Part shown: piece after piece, positions 8,559 through 15,042 of the stretch
Numbering within the stretch: position 1 is the stretch's first letter
Layout of the letters: the number at the start of each line of letters is the position of its first letter
Assembly: GCA_013215165.1 (NCBI GenBank)
Contig: JABSRG010000030.1
Coordinates: forward strand, 1-40,174
Reading direction: 5' to 3'
Origin: Opitutales bacterium
GTDB taxonomy: Bacteria > Verrucomicrobiota > Verrucomicrobiia > Opitutales > JABSRG01
DNA: 40,174 nt
Notes under the pieces: generated by a model
Told to the model about the DNA's origin: nothing
Databases searched by the model: none
Seen by the model: only the letters and a program-made list of their open reading frames with translations
Translations under genes and position numbers: made by a program

Positions 8559-9440
8559 ATGCACTCCGTAGAACTCATCGTGGATGCCCAGGCAATACTG
8601 GGTGAAGGCCCTATTTGGGATGAGCGTCGCAACTTGCTTTGGTGGGTTGATATTATAACCGGGAAGCTGCATGCATATGATCCTATAACAGACGCTGCAC
8701 GTGCTATAGATACAGAACCGCTCTTTGGCACGGTCGTCGTTCGCGAGTCCGGCGGGCTGCTAGGAGCGTATCATGATGGCTTTCATTACCTCGATCCTGA
8801 GACGGGAACGCGCACTCTGATTTCCGACCCAGAGTCGGACAAACCCGACAATCGCTTTAACGACGGCAAATGCGATCCACAAGGGCGCCTATGGGCCGGA
8901 ACCATGGCGATAGAAGGGCCGTATTCTGAGCCGAAAGGTAGCCTCTATTGTCTCGGTCTCGACGAAAGTGTGGAACGTAAAATCGATGCGGTGACCATTT
9001 CGAATGGCATCGGATGGAGCCCAGATGGGCGTTGGATGTATTACGTGGATTCCCCGGAGCGTACCGTGTCCCGATTTGAATTTGATGGTAAGACTGGTGA
9101 AATCAGTAAGCCAACGAGAGTCATTTCGTATCCTAAAAAAGGCGGAGTCCCGGATGGTCTGGTCGTCGACGCTGAGGGCATGTTGTGGGTGGCTCAATTT
9201 GGCGGCGGGTGCGTTGTGCGTTGGAATCCTGAAAATGGCGAGAAACTCACCGAGATCCAGCTGCCGGCCAAACAGATCACCGCGTGCACGTTCGGGGGTC
9301 CAGGACTCAAGGACTTATACATCACCTCAGCCCGCGTTGGTTTGAGCGATAGCGAACTGGCAGAACAACCCCAAGCCGGTGGTCTGTTCCGAGTGCGCGG
9401 TGCCGGCCGAGGTATGCTGGCTAACCGTTTTGGCGGATAA
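8559..9440 (+). CDS. SMP-30/gluconolactonase/LRE family protein
   Basis: A six-bladed beta-propeller hydrolase of the SMP-30 family, which opens sugar lactones. The metal site is visible: Glu16 in LGEGPIWDE, Asn in NRFNDGKCDP with RLWAGTM after it, Asn in TISNGIGWSPDG, and Asp in GVPDGLVVDAEG. The 293-residue length is typical and no signal peptide is present. It is the only plus-strand gene in this stretch and lies beyond a 317-bp gap holding only the minus-strand fragment described separately. Its stop is directly adjacent to the stop of the convergent hydrolase gene. Substrate is unassigned. A role in sugar acid catabolism is an inference from the family. Confidence 0.92.
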   Translation: MHSVELIVDAQAILGEGPIWDERRNLLWWVDIITGKLHAYDPITDAARAIDTEPLFGTVVVRESGGLLGAYHDGFHYLDPETGTRTLISDPESDKPDNRFNDGKCDPQGRLWAGTMAIEGPYSEPKGSLYCLGLDESVERKIDAVTISNGIGWSPDGRWMYYVDSPERTVSRFEFDGKTGEISKPTRVISYPKKGGVPDGLVVDAEGMLWVAQFGGGCVVRWNPENGEKLTEIQLPAKQITACTFGGPGLKDLYITSARVGLSDSELAEQPQAGGLFRVRGAGRGMLANRFGG

Positions 9441-10046
9441 TTAATTTTTGTCGGCATCCTTAGATGAGAACCGGCCAGTATTCAGGAATCTCACTGTTTC
9501 TGCTATGGCATATTTGTTCTTCATGATAAAGGGGTGAGGTGAAGGGATAATACGAAAATCTCGCATGCCTTCTACTTGTGCGCCTCTAGTGGAAACTTTC
9601 CCATCATTGGGTCCCGGGATTAAGAGAGAAAGCAATAGGTTGATAGTCCGATCTCCAGTGAGCACTCCTAAATCAAAGTCCACGGTTCCGAGAGCTTTTA
9701 CAAAGCCGTCATCCGCGGTGCCTAGCTGACGGCCCGCGGGTCCATTTATCCAATGAAAGAGACGGAATTTACCAAGCACGTCGACCACCTCACTCCCTTG
9801 GTTCGGCGGGGCCAGCATGACCACTCTGCAAAGGTTCGGGATCGGGTCGTTTTTCTGAATATATCTCAAAATGCTGCCACCCATTGAGTGGGTGACAGCA
9901 TGGATCGGATCTGATCCATCGAATCGGGAAAGAACTTTTTTACGGACGAATTTGCTCAGTTCTTCGATCGGATGATGTCTCGATGGATAATCGATGTTCA
10001 GGACTGAAAAACTTTCTTCGCGGAGTCGTTTCTCAATCTTTTGCAT
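9441..10046 (-). CDS. Alpha/beta hydrolase (lipase-like), start codon uncertain or lost
   Basis: The nucleophile elbow HSMGG appears in HAVTHSMGGSILRY, followed by VVMLAPPNQGSEVVD, typical of triacylglycerol lipase or PGAP1-like hydrolases. A late PSPHPFIMKNKYAI segment would hold the catalytic His. The first ATG, at 10046, begins after the oxyanion-hole strand. The missing segment is present in the same frame upstream: codons 10047-10103 read FIDNNNVILLHGLARTSRS. That stretch contains no ATG, GTG or TTG, and a TAA lies at 10104-10106. Either the start is a rare codon (ATA, ATC or CTG), a frame error lies upstream, or the gene has lost its start. Fold assignment is firm, functional status is not. 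Confidence 0.75.
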   Translation of the reverse strand: MQKIEKRLREESFSVLNIDYPSRHHPIEELSKFVRKKVLSRFDGSDPIHAVTHSMGGSILRYIQKNDPIPNLCRVVMLAPPNQGSEVVDVLGKFRLFHWINGPAGRQLGTADDGFVKALGTVDFDLGVLTGDRTINLLLSLLIPGPNDGKVSTRGAQVEGMRDFRIIPSPHPFIMKNKYAIAETVRFLNTGRFSSKDADKN

Positions 10047-10159
10047 GGATCGGGAAGTTCTCGCGAGTCCATGCAGTAATATGACATTATTATTGTCGAT
10101 AAATTAGAATAAAAGACGTGCTGTATGGAAAGTGCACGACTTTTCTCACCCTATCTTTC

Positions 10160-11146
10160 TCAGGGGAGGGGTGCTCCACGGCTTGAAATGAATAGTTCGT
10201 ACCATTCTTCTCGGCTTAAGGTCCAATGACCCTGGGCGCCCTCGGCTGCGTTTTGGATGCGCTCGGTATTCATGGTCCCGATGACCGGCTGAATCTTCGC
10301 TGGATGACGCATGAGCCAATTGATTAAGACGGCTTCGCGCGATACACTATGCTTTTCCGCGATTTGTTTAACCAGATCGGCGGTCGCCTGTTTGTGTGCT
10401 TCGCTTTCCTTAAGCGGTTTACCGCTTAATACCCCCTTGGCTAAGGGGGACCAAGCTTGTGGGATGATGTTGTGTAAATGGCAGTAGTCCAGAGCCCCTT
10501 CGGCGCGAAACTGGGGGAGCGGCTTACCTTTTGTAGTAAGTATTCCAGAATCGATTTGAAGCGGATAATCTAGGCTGATTTGGATTTGGTTTACCTTGAG
10601 GGGTTGGTCGAGCCACTTGCGAAGGAGATCCATTTGCGTGGGCGACTGATTCGAGACTCCGAAGTAGCGCACTTTTCCTAAATTGTGGAGCTGGTCAAAA
10701 GCTTCAGCTACTTCTTCCGGATCCATGAGGCAATCGGGACGGTGGAGCAGCAAAAGGTCGATATAATCCGTATGGAGTCGCTTGAGGATGCCATCAACGG
10801 AAGCTAGGATATGTTTCGAGGAGAAATCATAGCGTCCTGGAAAGCCGGGTTCGGGGTCGTCCAGAAAACGAATACCGCACTTGCTCTGTAAAAATAGATC
10901 CTCGCGGTTCAGCCGCATTTCATCAAGTGCAGCGGCGAAGACCTGCTCGCTCTTACCCTTGCAGTAAATGTCGGCATGGTCGAAGGCGTTGATGCCGAGA
11001 CTGATTGCAGCCTCAATGGCGCTGCATGCACGGTTCACGTGATTAGAATCGACGGGGTCTGTATTCCATCGACCGCCCATGAGCATGCAGCCGAGCATGA
11101 GTCGGGGGAGTTGGATGTCGGTATCGGGAAGGGTCTGAGTGAGCAT
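10160..11146 (-). CDS. Aldo/keto reductase
   Basis: An NAD(P)H-dependent oxidoreductase with the aldo/keto reductase barrel. The catalytic set is present: Asp and Tyr in INAFDHADIYCKGKSE near residues 53-68, Lys in LQSKCGIRF, and His in LLLLHRPD. Later blocks LGKVRYFGVSNQ and AWSPLAKGVLSG fit the family, and the C-terminal INWLMRHPAKIQPVIGT is the cofactor-binding region. The 328-residue length and motifs resemble the YdhF-type subgroup. ATG at 11146 lies 10 bp from a copy of the 30-bp repeat at 11156-11186, which must therefore sit in its 5' leader or promoter. No substrate can be assigned. Confidence 0.92.
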   Translation of the reverse strand: MLTQTLPDTDIQLPRLMLGCMLMGGRWNTDPVDSNHVNRACSAIEAAISLGINAFDHADIYCKGKSEQVFAAALDEMRLNREDLFLQSKCGIRFLDDPEPGFPGRYDFSSKHILASVDGILKRLHTDYIDLLLLHRPDCLMDPEEVAEAFDQLHNLGKVRYFGVSNQSPTQMDLLRKWLDQPLKVNQIQISLDYPLQIDSGILTTKGKPLPQFRAEGALDYCHLHNIIPQAWSPLAKGVLSGKPLKESEAHKQATADLVKQIAEKHSVSREAVLINWLMRHPAKIQPVIGTMNTERIQNAAEGAQGHWTLSREEWYELFISSRGAPLP

Positions 11147-11155
11147 AAGATGTTA

Positions 11156-11186
11156 ATCCGCTAATGCACGCGAATGAACGCTAATT
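11156..11186 (+). repeat. 30-bp three-unit dispersed repeat, copy A
   Basis: This copy lies just upstream of the aldo/keto reductase start. The unit pattern is ATCCGCKAAT, then two ACGCKAAT-type units spaced exactly 10 bp apart. It is the same element as the five copies near gspE and gspF, here single and in the plus-strand orientation. Confidence 0.8.
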
Positions 11187-11219
11187 TGAAAGACATTTGG
11201 GAAAGGACATAAGATCGTG

Positions 11220-11930
11220 CTAAAACAATTCTCCCTGCGTGTAGTATTCGACGGGTTTTAAAAGGAGTGGATCATCCACCCGAGCGGAATTGACAGCTTG
11301 GGAGACGGTCCAGCTTTTGAAATCGAGATCGGTGCATGTGCGAGTGATACGGGAATATATTTCTGGGCCAGGCGGTTCTTCTGCCATCCAGATCCGATAA
11401 TCTTTACGGTCTAAAATGACAGGCATGCGGTGATGGATGGTGCTGAGTTGCGCGTGATTCTCGGCTGTGGTGGTAAGGATCGTGGCAGACTCGATCTCAC
11501 TGCCGCCCGGATCGGCCCAATGCTCCCAGAGGCCTGCGAAGGCAAAGAACCCTCCACGCTCAGGCGTGATATAGTGAGGGATTTTCTGATTATTGTGATC
11601 TACTTTCCACTCGAAATAGCCGGTTGCTGGAATGATACAGCGCCGGTAGCGGTAGGCGTTGCGAAAGGTCGGTTTTTCACGAGCCGTTTCAGCACGTGCA
11701 TTGATGGTTTTGTAGGCTATGGATGGATCCTTTGCCCAGCTGGGCACCAATCCCCAGGTCAACCAATTGGCTTCGATCGGTTCCCGCGGTCCGCTGGGTC
11801 CGTTGCGGATCGCCAAGATCGCCTGACTTGGAGCGATGTTGAAGCGCGCTTTGATCTTCGGCGCTTCATCGAGATCGAAATGATCCGCGATGATCGCACC
11901 GGACTCAGTCATGACAAAACGGCCGCACAT
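11220..11930 (-). CDS. SOS response-associated peptidase (SRAP/YedK/HMCES family)
   Basis: The protein covalently captures abasic sites in single-stranded DNA through its N-terminal Cys. The start MCGRF puts the catalytic Cys at position 2, exposed after Met removal, which fixes the start at 11930. The other conserved elements are NARAETAREKPTFR, the ATGYFEWK block with the catalytic Glu, and HHRMPVIL with the catalytic His. The length of 236 residues is normal. It is divergent from parA (12037, plus) across a 106-bp promoter region. No LexA-type operator was recognised there. Confidence 0.95.
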   Translation of the reverse strand: MCGRFVMTESGAIIADHFDLDEAPKIKARFNIAPSQAILAIRNGPSGPREPIEANWLTWGLVPSWAKDPSIAYKTINARAETAREKPTFRNAYRYRRCIIPATGYFEWKVDHNNQKIPHYITPERGGFFAFAGLWEHWADPGGSEIESATILTTTAENHAQLSTIHHRMPVILDRKDYRIWMAEEPPGPEIYSRITRTCTDLDFKSWTVSQAVNSARVDDPLLLKPVEYYTQGELF

Positions 11931-12036
11931 GAGATGGAGTGATTATCCTTTGAAGAAATTTGTCAAAACCGGTCTCAGGTTCAAGGCAGTTGGTCAGAGT
12001 GGCGAATTCCGAAGGCACACTGTCTGGTAAAATCTC

Positions 12037-12945
12037 ATGGCTCGAAAAATCAGTTTCCTCAATTTCAAGGGCGGCGTTGGCAAAACGTCCTTAGTCGTAA
12101 ATTTCGCTTCTATCTTAGCTCATGCTGGCAACCGCGTGCTTCTTGTGGACTGCGACCCTCAATCAAATTCTAGTATCTGGACACTTCGGCTAGACCGCTG
12201 GAATGAGCTTCAAGGTGAACGCGGGGATGAGACGCTTCTCAGCGTTTTGCGACCAGGGGGTGTTCCGATTCGGCATGCTATACAAAATGACGTGGTTTGG
12301 GATCTTGATCGCAATCCAGTCTTACCCGGCCTGGACCTCCTTTCGGCTTTATTCAGTCTCATGGATATCGAGCACGAAATTGAAGATCCCGAAGATGATC
12401 CGATTTATAGTCGTTTCTATCGCCAGATCGCCACGATCGATAGCGATTACGATTACATCATCTTCGATTGTCCGCCTAATTTGTTCAAAACAACGCAGTG
12501 TGCCGTCTTTAGCTCAGAGGATATTTATGCTCCTGCAAACCCAGATGCCTTGAGTATCATTGGCTTTCATTTACTGGTGAACAAAATGCTCATGTTCGTT
12601 GCCGAGACTCAGAGTGACCGCGACCGACTCGGAGCCATCGCGCCGCAGATACGAGGAGTCGTGCTCAATGCTGTGAAAAATGGCGTTAATTTTGAAGCGC
12701 CTAAACAACGCCTGGAGATTATGATTGAGCGGTTTGTGCAGAAGCGCCTGGTCCACCGTAATGCCGGTATTCTCGACTTAGAGATACGCCATACTATCCT
12801 TGCAAGCCGATTGGTTTCACAAGGAATCCCTGCTATTTTAAGTCGAGATACCGACGTGATAACCGGCATCCTCAGTGACTACAAAAAAGTCACCGATCTC
12901 ATCCGTACCGAACGCATAAGTTTCACGGAAAGTGCGGCAGTGTAA
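12037..12945 (+). CDS. ParA family ATPase, orphan
   Basis: A deviant Walker A ATPase of the ParA/Soj/MinD superfamily. The motif KGGVGKT is at residues 10-16, followed by VDCDPQSNSS (switch I) and IIFDCPPN (Walker B). The N terminus lacks a helix-turn-helix, so it is the short chromosomal type, though 302 residues is a little long. No parB or parS-like palindrome is adjacent. The next gene, gspF, is convergent with 13 bp between stops. Orphan ParAs can position chemosensory clusters, secretion machinery or other cargo. Nearness to the secretion operon is only suggestive. Confidence 0.9.
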   Translation: MARKISFLNFKGGVGKTSLVVNFASILAHAGNRVLLVDCDPQSNSSIWTLRLDRWNELQGERGDETLLSVLRPGGVPIRHAIQNDVVWDLDRNPVLPGLDLLSALFSLMDIEHEIEDPEDDPIYSRFYRQIATIDSDYDYIIFDCPPNLFKTTQCAVFSSEDIYAPANPDALSIIGFHLLVNKMLMFVAETQSDRDRLGAIAPQIRGVVLNAVKNGVNFEAPKQRLEIMIERFVQKRLVHRNAGILDLEIRHTILASRLVSQGIPAILSRDTDVITGILSDYKKVTDLIRTERISFTESAAV

Positions 12946-12958
12946 GTGCGGAAGAAGT

Positions 12959-14263
12959 CTATCCACTCAGGCTAATTGAGCTGCTGACTTGTAGGATAGA
13001 AGTGACCATTCCGACAGCGACGAGGGCGACAAGGGTGAATCCAAAGGCCATTGCTGCACTGGTGATCAGGTTGGTCATGATCTTAAGGGTGCGATCCAGT
13101 TCGCGCCGATAGCCTTTGGCAACCTCTCCCAAACCATGGGCAAGGTTACCCGTGTTTTCGCCGATGCTGAGGATGTCGACAGACAAGTCGTTGAAGAGCC
13201 CATTCTGGCGTAGCGATTGAGAAAAATTGGCTCCCTCGTTTACATCGATTCGAGTCTGACGAAAACGACCCGATAAGGCGGCGTTGTCTAACGTGCGCTC
13301 ACTCAGACGCATGGTTTCGGTCATATTAATCCCAGACTCGATGAGCGTTTTGAGTAAATTGGAGAGCTGAAAATACTCGCCGCAGGAAATAATTGTACCA
13401 ACAAAGGGGACGCGCAGAAGAAACTGATCTGATAGCCGCTTGCCGGTGGCAGTCCGTCGCCATTGGGAAAGGGTAACAGCACCTATCACAATTCCAACTG
13501 CGAGGAATGGACCGACAGTCGTCGCAAACGATGACGATCCCAAAAGAATGCGCATGAAGATATTCGGATCGCTTCCGAGCTGGTCGAGCATGCTCTGCAT
13601 TTTTGGTAAGAGAAATACGATCAGAAAAATTGCTACACCGACTGCCGCGCATGCGATAAATACGGGATAGGCTAACCCACCCAAGACCTTGTTTTTGATT
13701 TCCTCGCGCTCCTCGAGGTGGGCCACCACGCTTTCGATAATCGGTGCTAAGCGTCCAGTCGCTTCGCCTGCTTCAATGACGCGGACTACGGACTGGGGGA
13801 AAAGCTCGGGCTGTTCGGCCATGGCGTCCGCGAGGGTGCGGCCTTCCGAAAGCTCCCGCCATAGCGTCTGTGCCACTTCTTTAAGCGTCGGGTCGGAAAG
13901 ACGCTGCTGGAGCAGCCGCACACTGTCGCCCACCGGCATGCCGGATGAGTGGAGTTCGAGTAGCCGTTTGAGGAATTCGAGTCCCAGTTTTGTTGAGCCG
14001 CGCTTCTTGCGTTTCGGCAGTGAAAAATTGAAGGATCGAGAGGTGGTGTGACCAGCGGGTTCGTGAACTTCGGAAACGGACTGAGCGGGTCGGGTATGCT
14101 TCTTCTTTGCTGGCGCTGTATGCGCACCCTGTTCCTGTATCTGAATGGGCCGCAACTGCCGCGCCGCTATCTTCCGCTGAGCCGCTCTGCGGTCCGCAGC
14201 CTGCAACGAACTCCTGACTTTCTTACCAGAGTTATCGAGGGCACTGTATTCAAATACTGGCAT
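12959..14263 (-). CDS. gspF: Type II secretion system inner-membrane platform protein GspF
   Basis: The polytopic platform protein that couples the GspE ATPase to pseudopilus assembly. The N terminus MPVFEYSALDNSGKKVRS is typical of GspF/PilC. Two T2SSF domains follow: the first contains LLELHSSGMPVGDSV and EAGEATGRLAPIIE, and the second FGLSNLLKTLIESG-like residues and SIGENTGNLAHGL. Three hydrophobic segments are seen, around residues 200-220, 250-270 and the C-terminal 400-425. A Pro/Lys/His-rich linker of about 40 residues follows the N-terminal part. It is the last gene of the operon, separated from gspE by 750 bp that carry two small genes and four repeat copies. A partial repeat copy lies 9 bp before its ATG. 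Confidence 0.93.
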   Translation of the reverse strand: MPVFEYSALDNSGKKVRSSLQAADRRAAQRKIAARQLRPIQIQEQGAHTAPAKKKHTRPAQSVSEVHEPAGHTTSRSFNFSLPKRKKRGSTKLGLEFLKRLLELHSSGMPVGDSVRLLQQRLSDPTLKEVAQTLWRELSEGRTLADAMAEQPELFPQSVVRVIEAGEATGRLAPIIESVVAHLEEREEIKNKVLGGLAYPVFIACAAVGVAIFLIVFLLPKMQSMLDQLGSDPNIFMRILLGSSSFATTVGPFLAVGIVIGAVTLSQWRRTATGKRLSDQFLLRVPFVGTIISCGEYFQLSNLLKTLIESGINMTETMRLSERTLDNAALSGRFRQTRIDVNEGANFSQSLRQNGLFNDLSVDILSIGENTGNLAHGLGEVAKGYRRELDRTLKIMTNLITSAAMAFGFTLVALVAVGMVTSILQVSSSISLSG

Positions 14264-14272
14264 GGGTTTGTT

Positions 14273-14282
14273 ATCCGCTAAT
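14273..14282 (+). repeat. Partial copy of the dispersed repeat, copy B
   Basis: Only the first 10-bp unit (ATCCGCTAAT) is present, 9 bp upstream of the gspF ATG. It may be a truncated copy or a chance match. Its position among full copies makes truncation more likely. Confidence 0.5.
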
Positions 14283-14315
14283 CGGGTCTAAGGATTTGGA
14301 AGGAATTTTTTTGAA

Positions 14316-14345
14316 ATCCGCTAATGGACGCTAATTTACGCGAAT
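14316..14345 (+). repeat. 30-bp three-unit dispersed repeat, copy C (left end of cassette 1)
   Basis: Three units at a 10-bp period: ATCCGCTAAT, GGACGCTAAT, TTACGCGAAT. It forms an inverted pair with copy D at 14586-14615, and the two bracket the 58-codon gene at 14392-14568. Confidence 0.85.
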
Positions 14346-14391
14346 AGTCTGTTTGGTTCATTTTATCTTCGGAGGCATTCGCAAACTCGAA

Positions 14392-14568
14392 TTATTTGCC
14401 TTTGGGGCGTGCTTCGGACACAGAGGTAGGATGATCAATATCAAGGATTTGTTTTTGAATATTGGGGAGCTTCGCGAGCAGGGCATCAAGATTGGCGTAG
14501 CTCGATCCTAATTCTTTGGATATGTCATCCTTAATTTCGTGCAGCTCTGTTATGATTTCGTCTTTCAT
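14392..14568 (-). CDS. Small 58-residue protein inside a repeat-bracketed cassette
   Basis: The gene reads from ATG at 14566-14568 to TAA at 14392-14394. The first half is an amphipathic, acidic helix (MKDEIITELHEIKDDISKEL), followed by a second helix (NLDALLAKLPNIQKQILDID) and a basic tail ending RPKGK. No membrane segment is present. The start MKDEI-x-EL-x-x-IKDDI resembles small uncharacterised helical proteins, some of which accompany toxin genes, but I do not assign a family. It lies between gspE and gspF, centred between inverted repeat copies C and D, with the rest of the spacer free of genes. Length and clean codon structure support coding. Confidence 0.65.
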   Translation of the reverse strand: MKDEIITELHEIKDDISKELGSSYANLDALLAKLPNIQKQILDIDHPTSVSEARPKGK

Positions 14569-14585
14569 TTATACTAATCTCAAAA

Positions 14586-14615
14586 ATTAGCGTTCATTCG
14601 CGTGTATTAGCGGAT
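14586..14615 (-). repeat. 30-bp three-unit dispersed repeat, copy D (right end of cassette 1)
   Basis: Reading the minus strand gives ATCCGCTAAT, ACACGCGAAT, GAACGCTAAT. It is inverted relative to copy C and lies 17 bp upstream of the small gene's start codon. Confidence 0.85.
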
Positions 14616-14701
14616 AGAAACAAAATTCATCAGTTTTCAGAGAATCTTGAGATTGGCATGGGTGATTCAATTGCATGCTGATTTTAAAGTATACATGGGG
14701 A

Positions 14702-15010
14702 TTATTTGTCATCCGCGAATGGACGCGAATTCACGCTAATACGTTCTCCCCCGAGTAGAGCTTGCACTTCGTCTGCCGCTGCTCGGTTGCTTGGTGAATT
14801 GAGCATGATCTCGATACTCTTTTCTCTGGCGAGGGAGTCTTGGGGAGTGTCCCTTATAGCCAAGACAAGCCGTTTGTAGTTATAGTCTGAATTAAATCTT
14901 TCGTTGGCAGCTCCCAATTGAAACGCTCCATATAAGGCGCAAGTTGACACGATCACTGTAGCCAAGACAGCACCAGTGATTATCAGCAGATGTTTAGTAC
15001 CCGTCTCCAT
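14702..15010 (-). CDS. Small membrane protein of unknown function inside a second repeat-bracketed cassette
   Basis: The 102-residue product has a short polar start, one transmembrane helix at about residues 8-32 (LLIITGAVLATVIVSTCALY), and a soluble tail with a helical segment (LAREKSIEIMLNSPSNRAAA). I do not recognise a family. The last residues (ISVNSRPFAD plus DK) are encoded by repeat copy E, and the start codon abuts repeat copy F, which also holds the gspE stop. The gene thus sits tightly between two inverted repeat copies. A role in secretion is possible by position only. Confidence 0.65.
   Translation of the reverse strand: METGTKHLLIITGAVLATVIVSTCALYGAFQLGAANERFNSDYNYKRLVLAIRDTPQDSLAREKSIEIMLNSPSNRAAADEVQALLGGERISVNSRPFADDK
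14711..14740 (+). repeat. 30-bp three-unit dispersed repeat, copy E (left end of cassette 2)
   Basis: Units ATCCGCGAAT, GGACGCGAAT, TCACGCTAAT at a 10-bp period. It overlaps the 3' end of gene 14702-15010 and encodes ten of its C-terminal residues. Confidence 0.85.
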
Positions 15011-15012
15011 GC

Positions 15013-15042
15013 ATTAGCGTTCATTCGCGTTCATTAGCGGAT
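15013..15042 (-). repeat. 30-bp three-unit dispersed repeat, copy F (right end of cassette 2)
   Basis: On the minus strand the units are ATCCGCTAAT, GAACGCGAAT, GAACGCTAAT. It overlaps the 3' end of gspE, providing its last nine codons (DPLMNANER) and the TAA stop, and it ends 3 bp before the next start codon. Confidence 0.85.

Noticed and set aside
10112-10138. Possible terminator between the aldo/keto reductase and the hydrolase
   Set aside because: Only a 5-bp CGTGC/GCACG stem is supported, and the T-rich stretch is not contiguous.
11931-12036. SOS box between the SRAP and parA genes
   Set aside because: No LexA-type palindrome could be read in the 106-bp divergent interval.
12046-12100. 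parS centromere sites near the orphan parA
   Set aside because: No parS-like 16-bp palindrome was seen around the gene.
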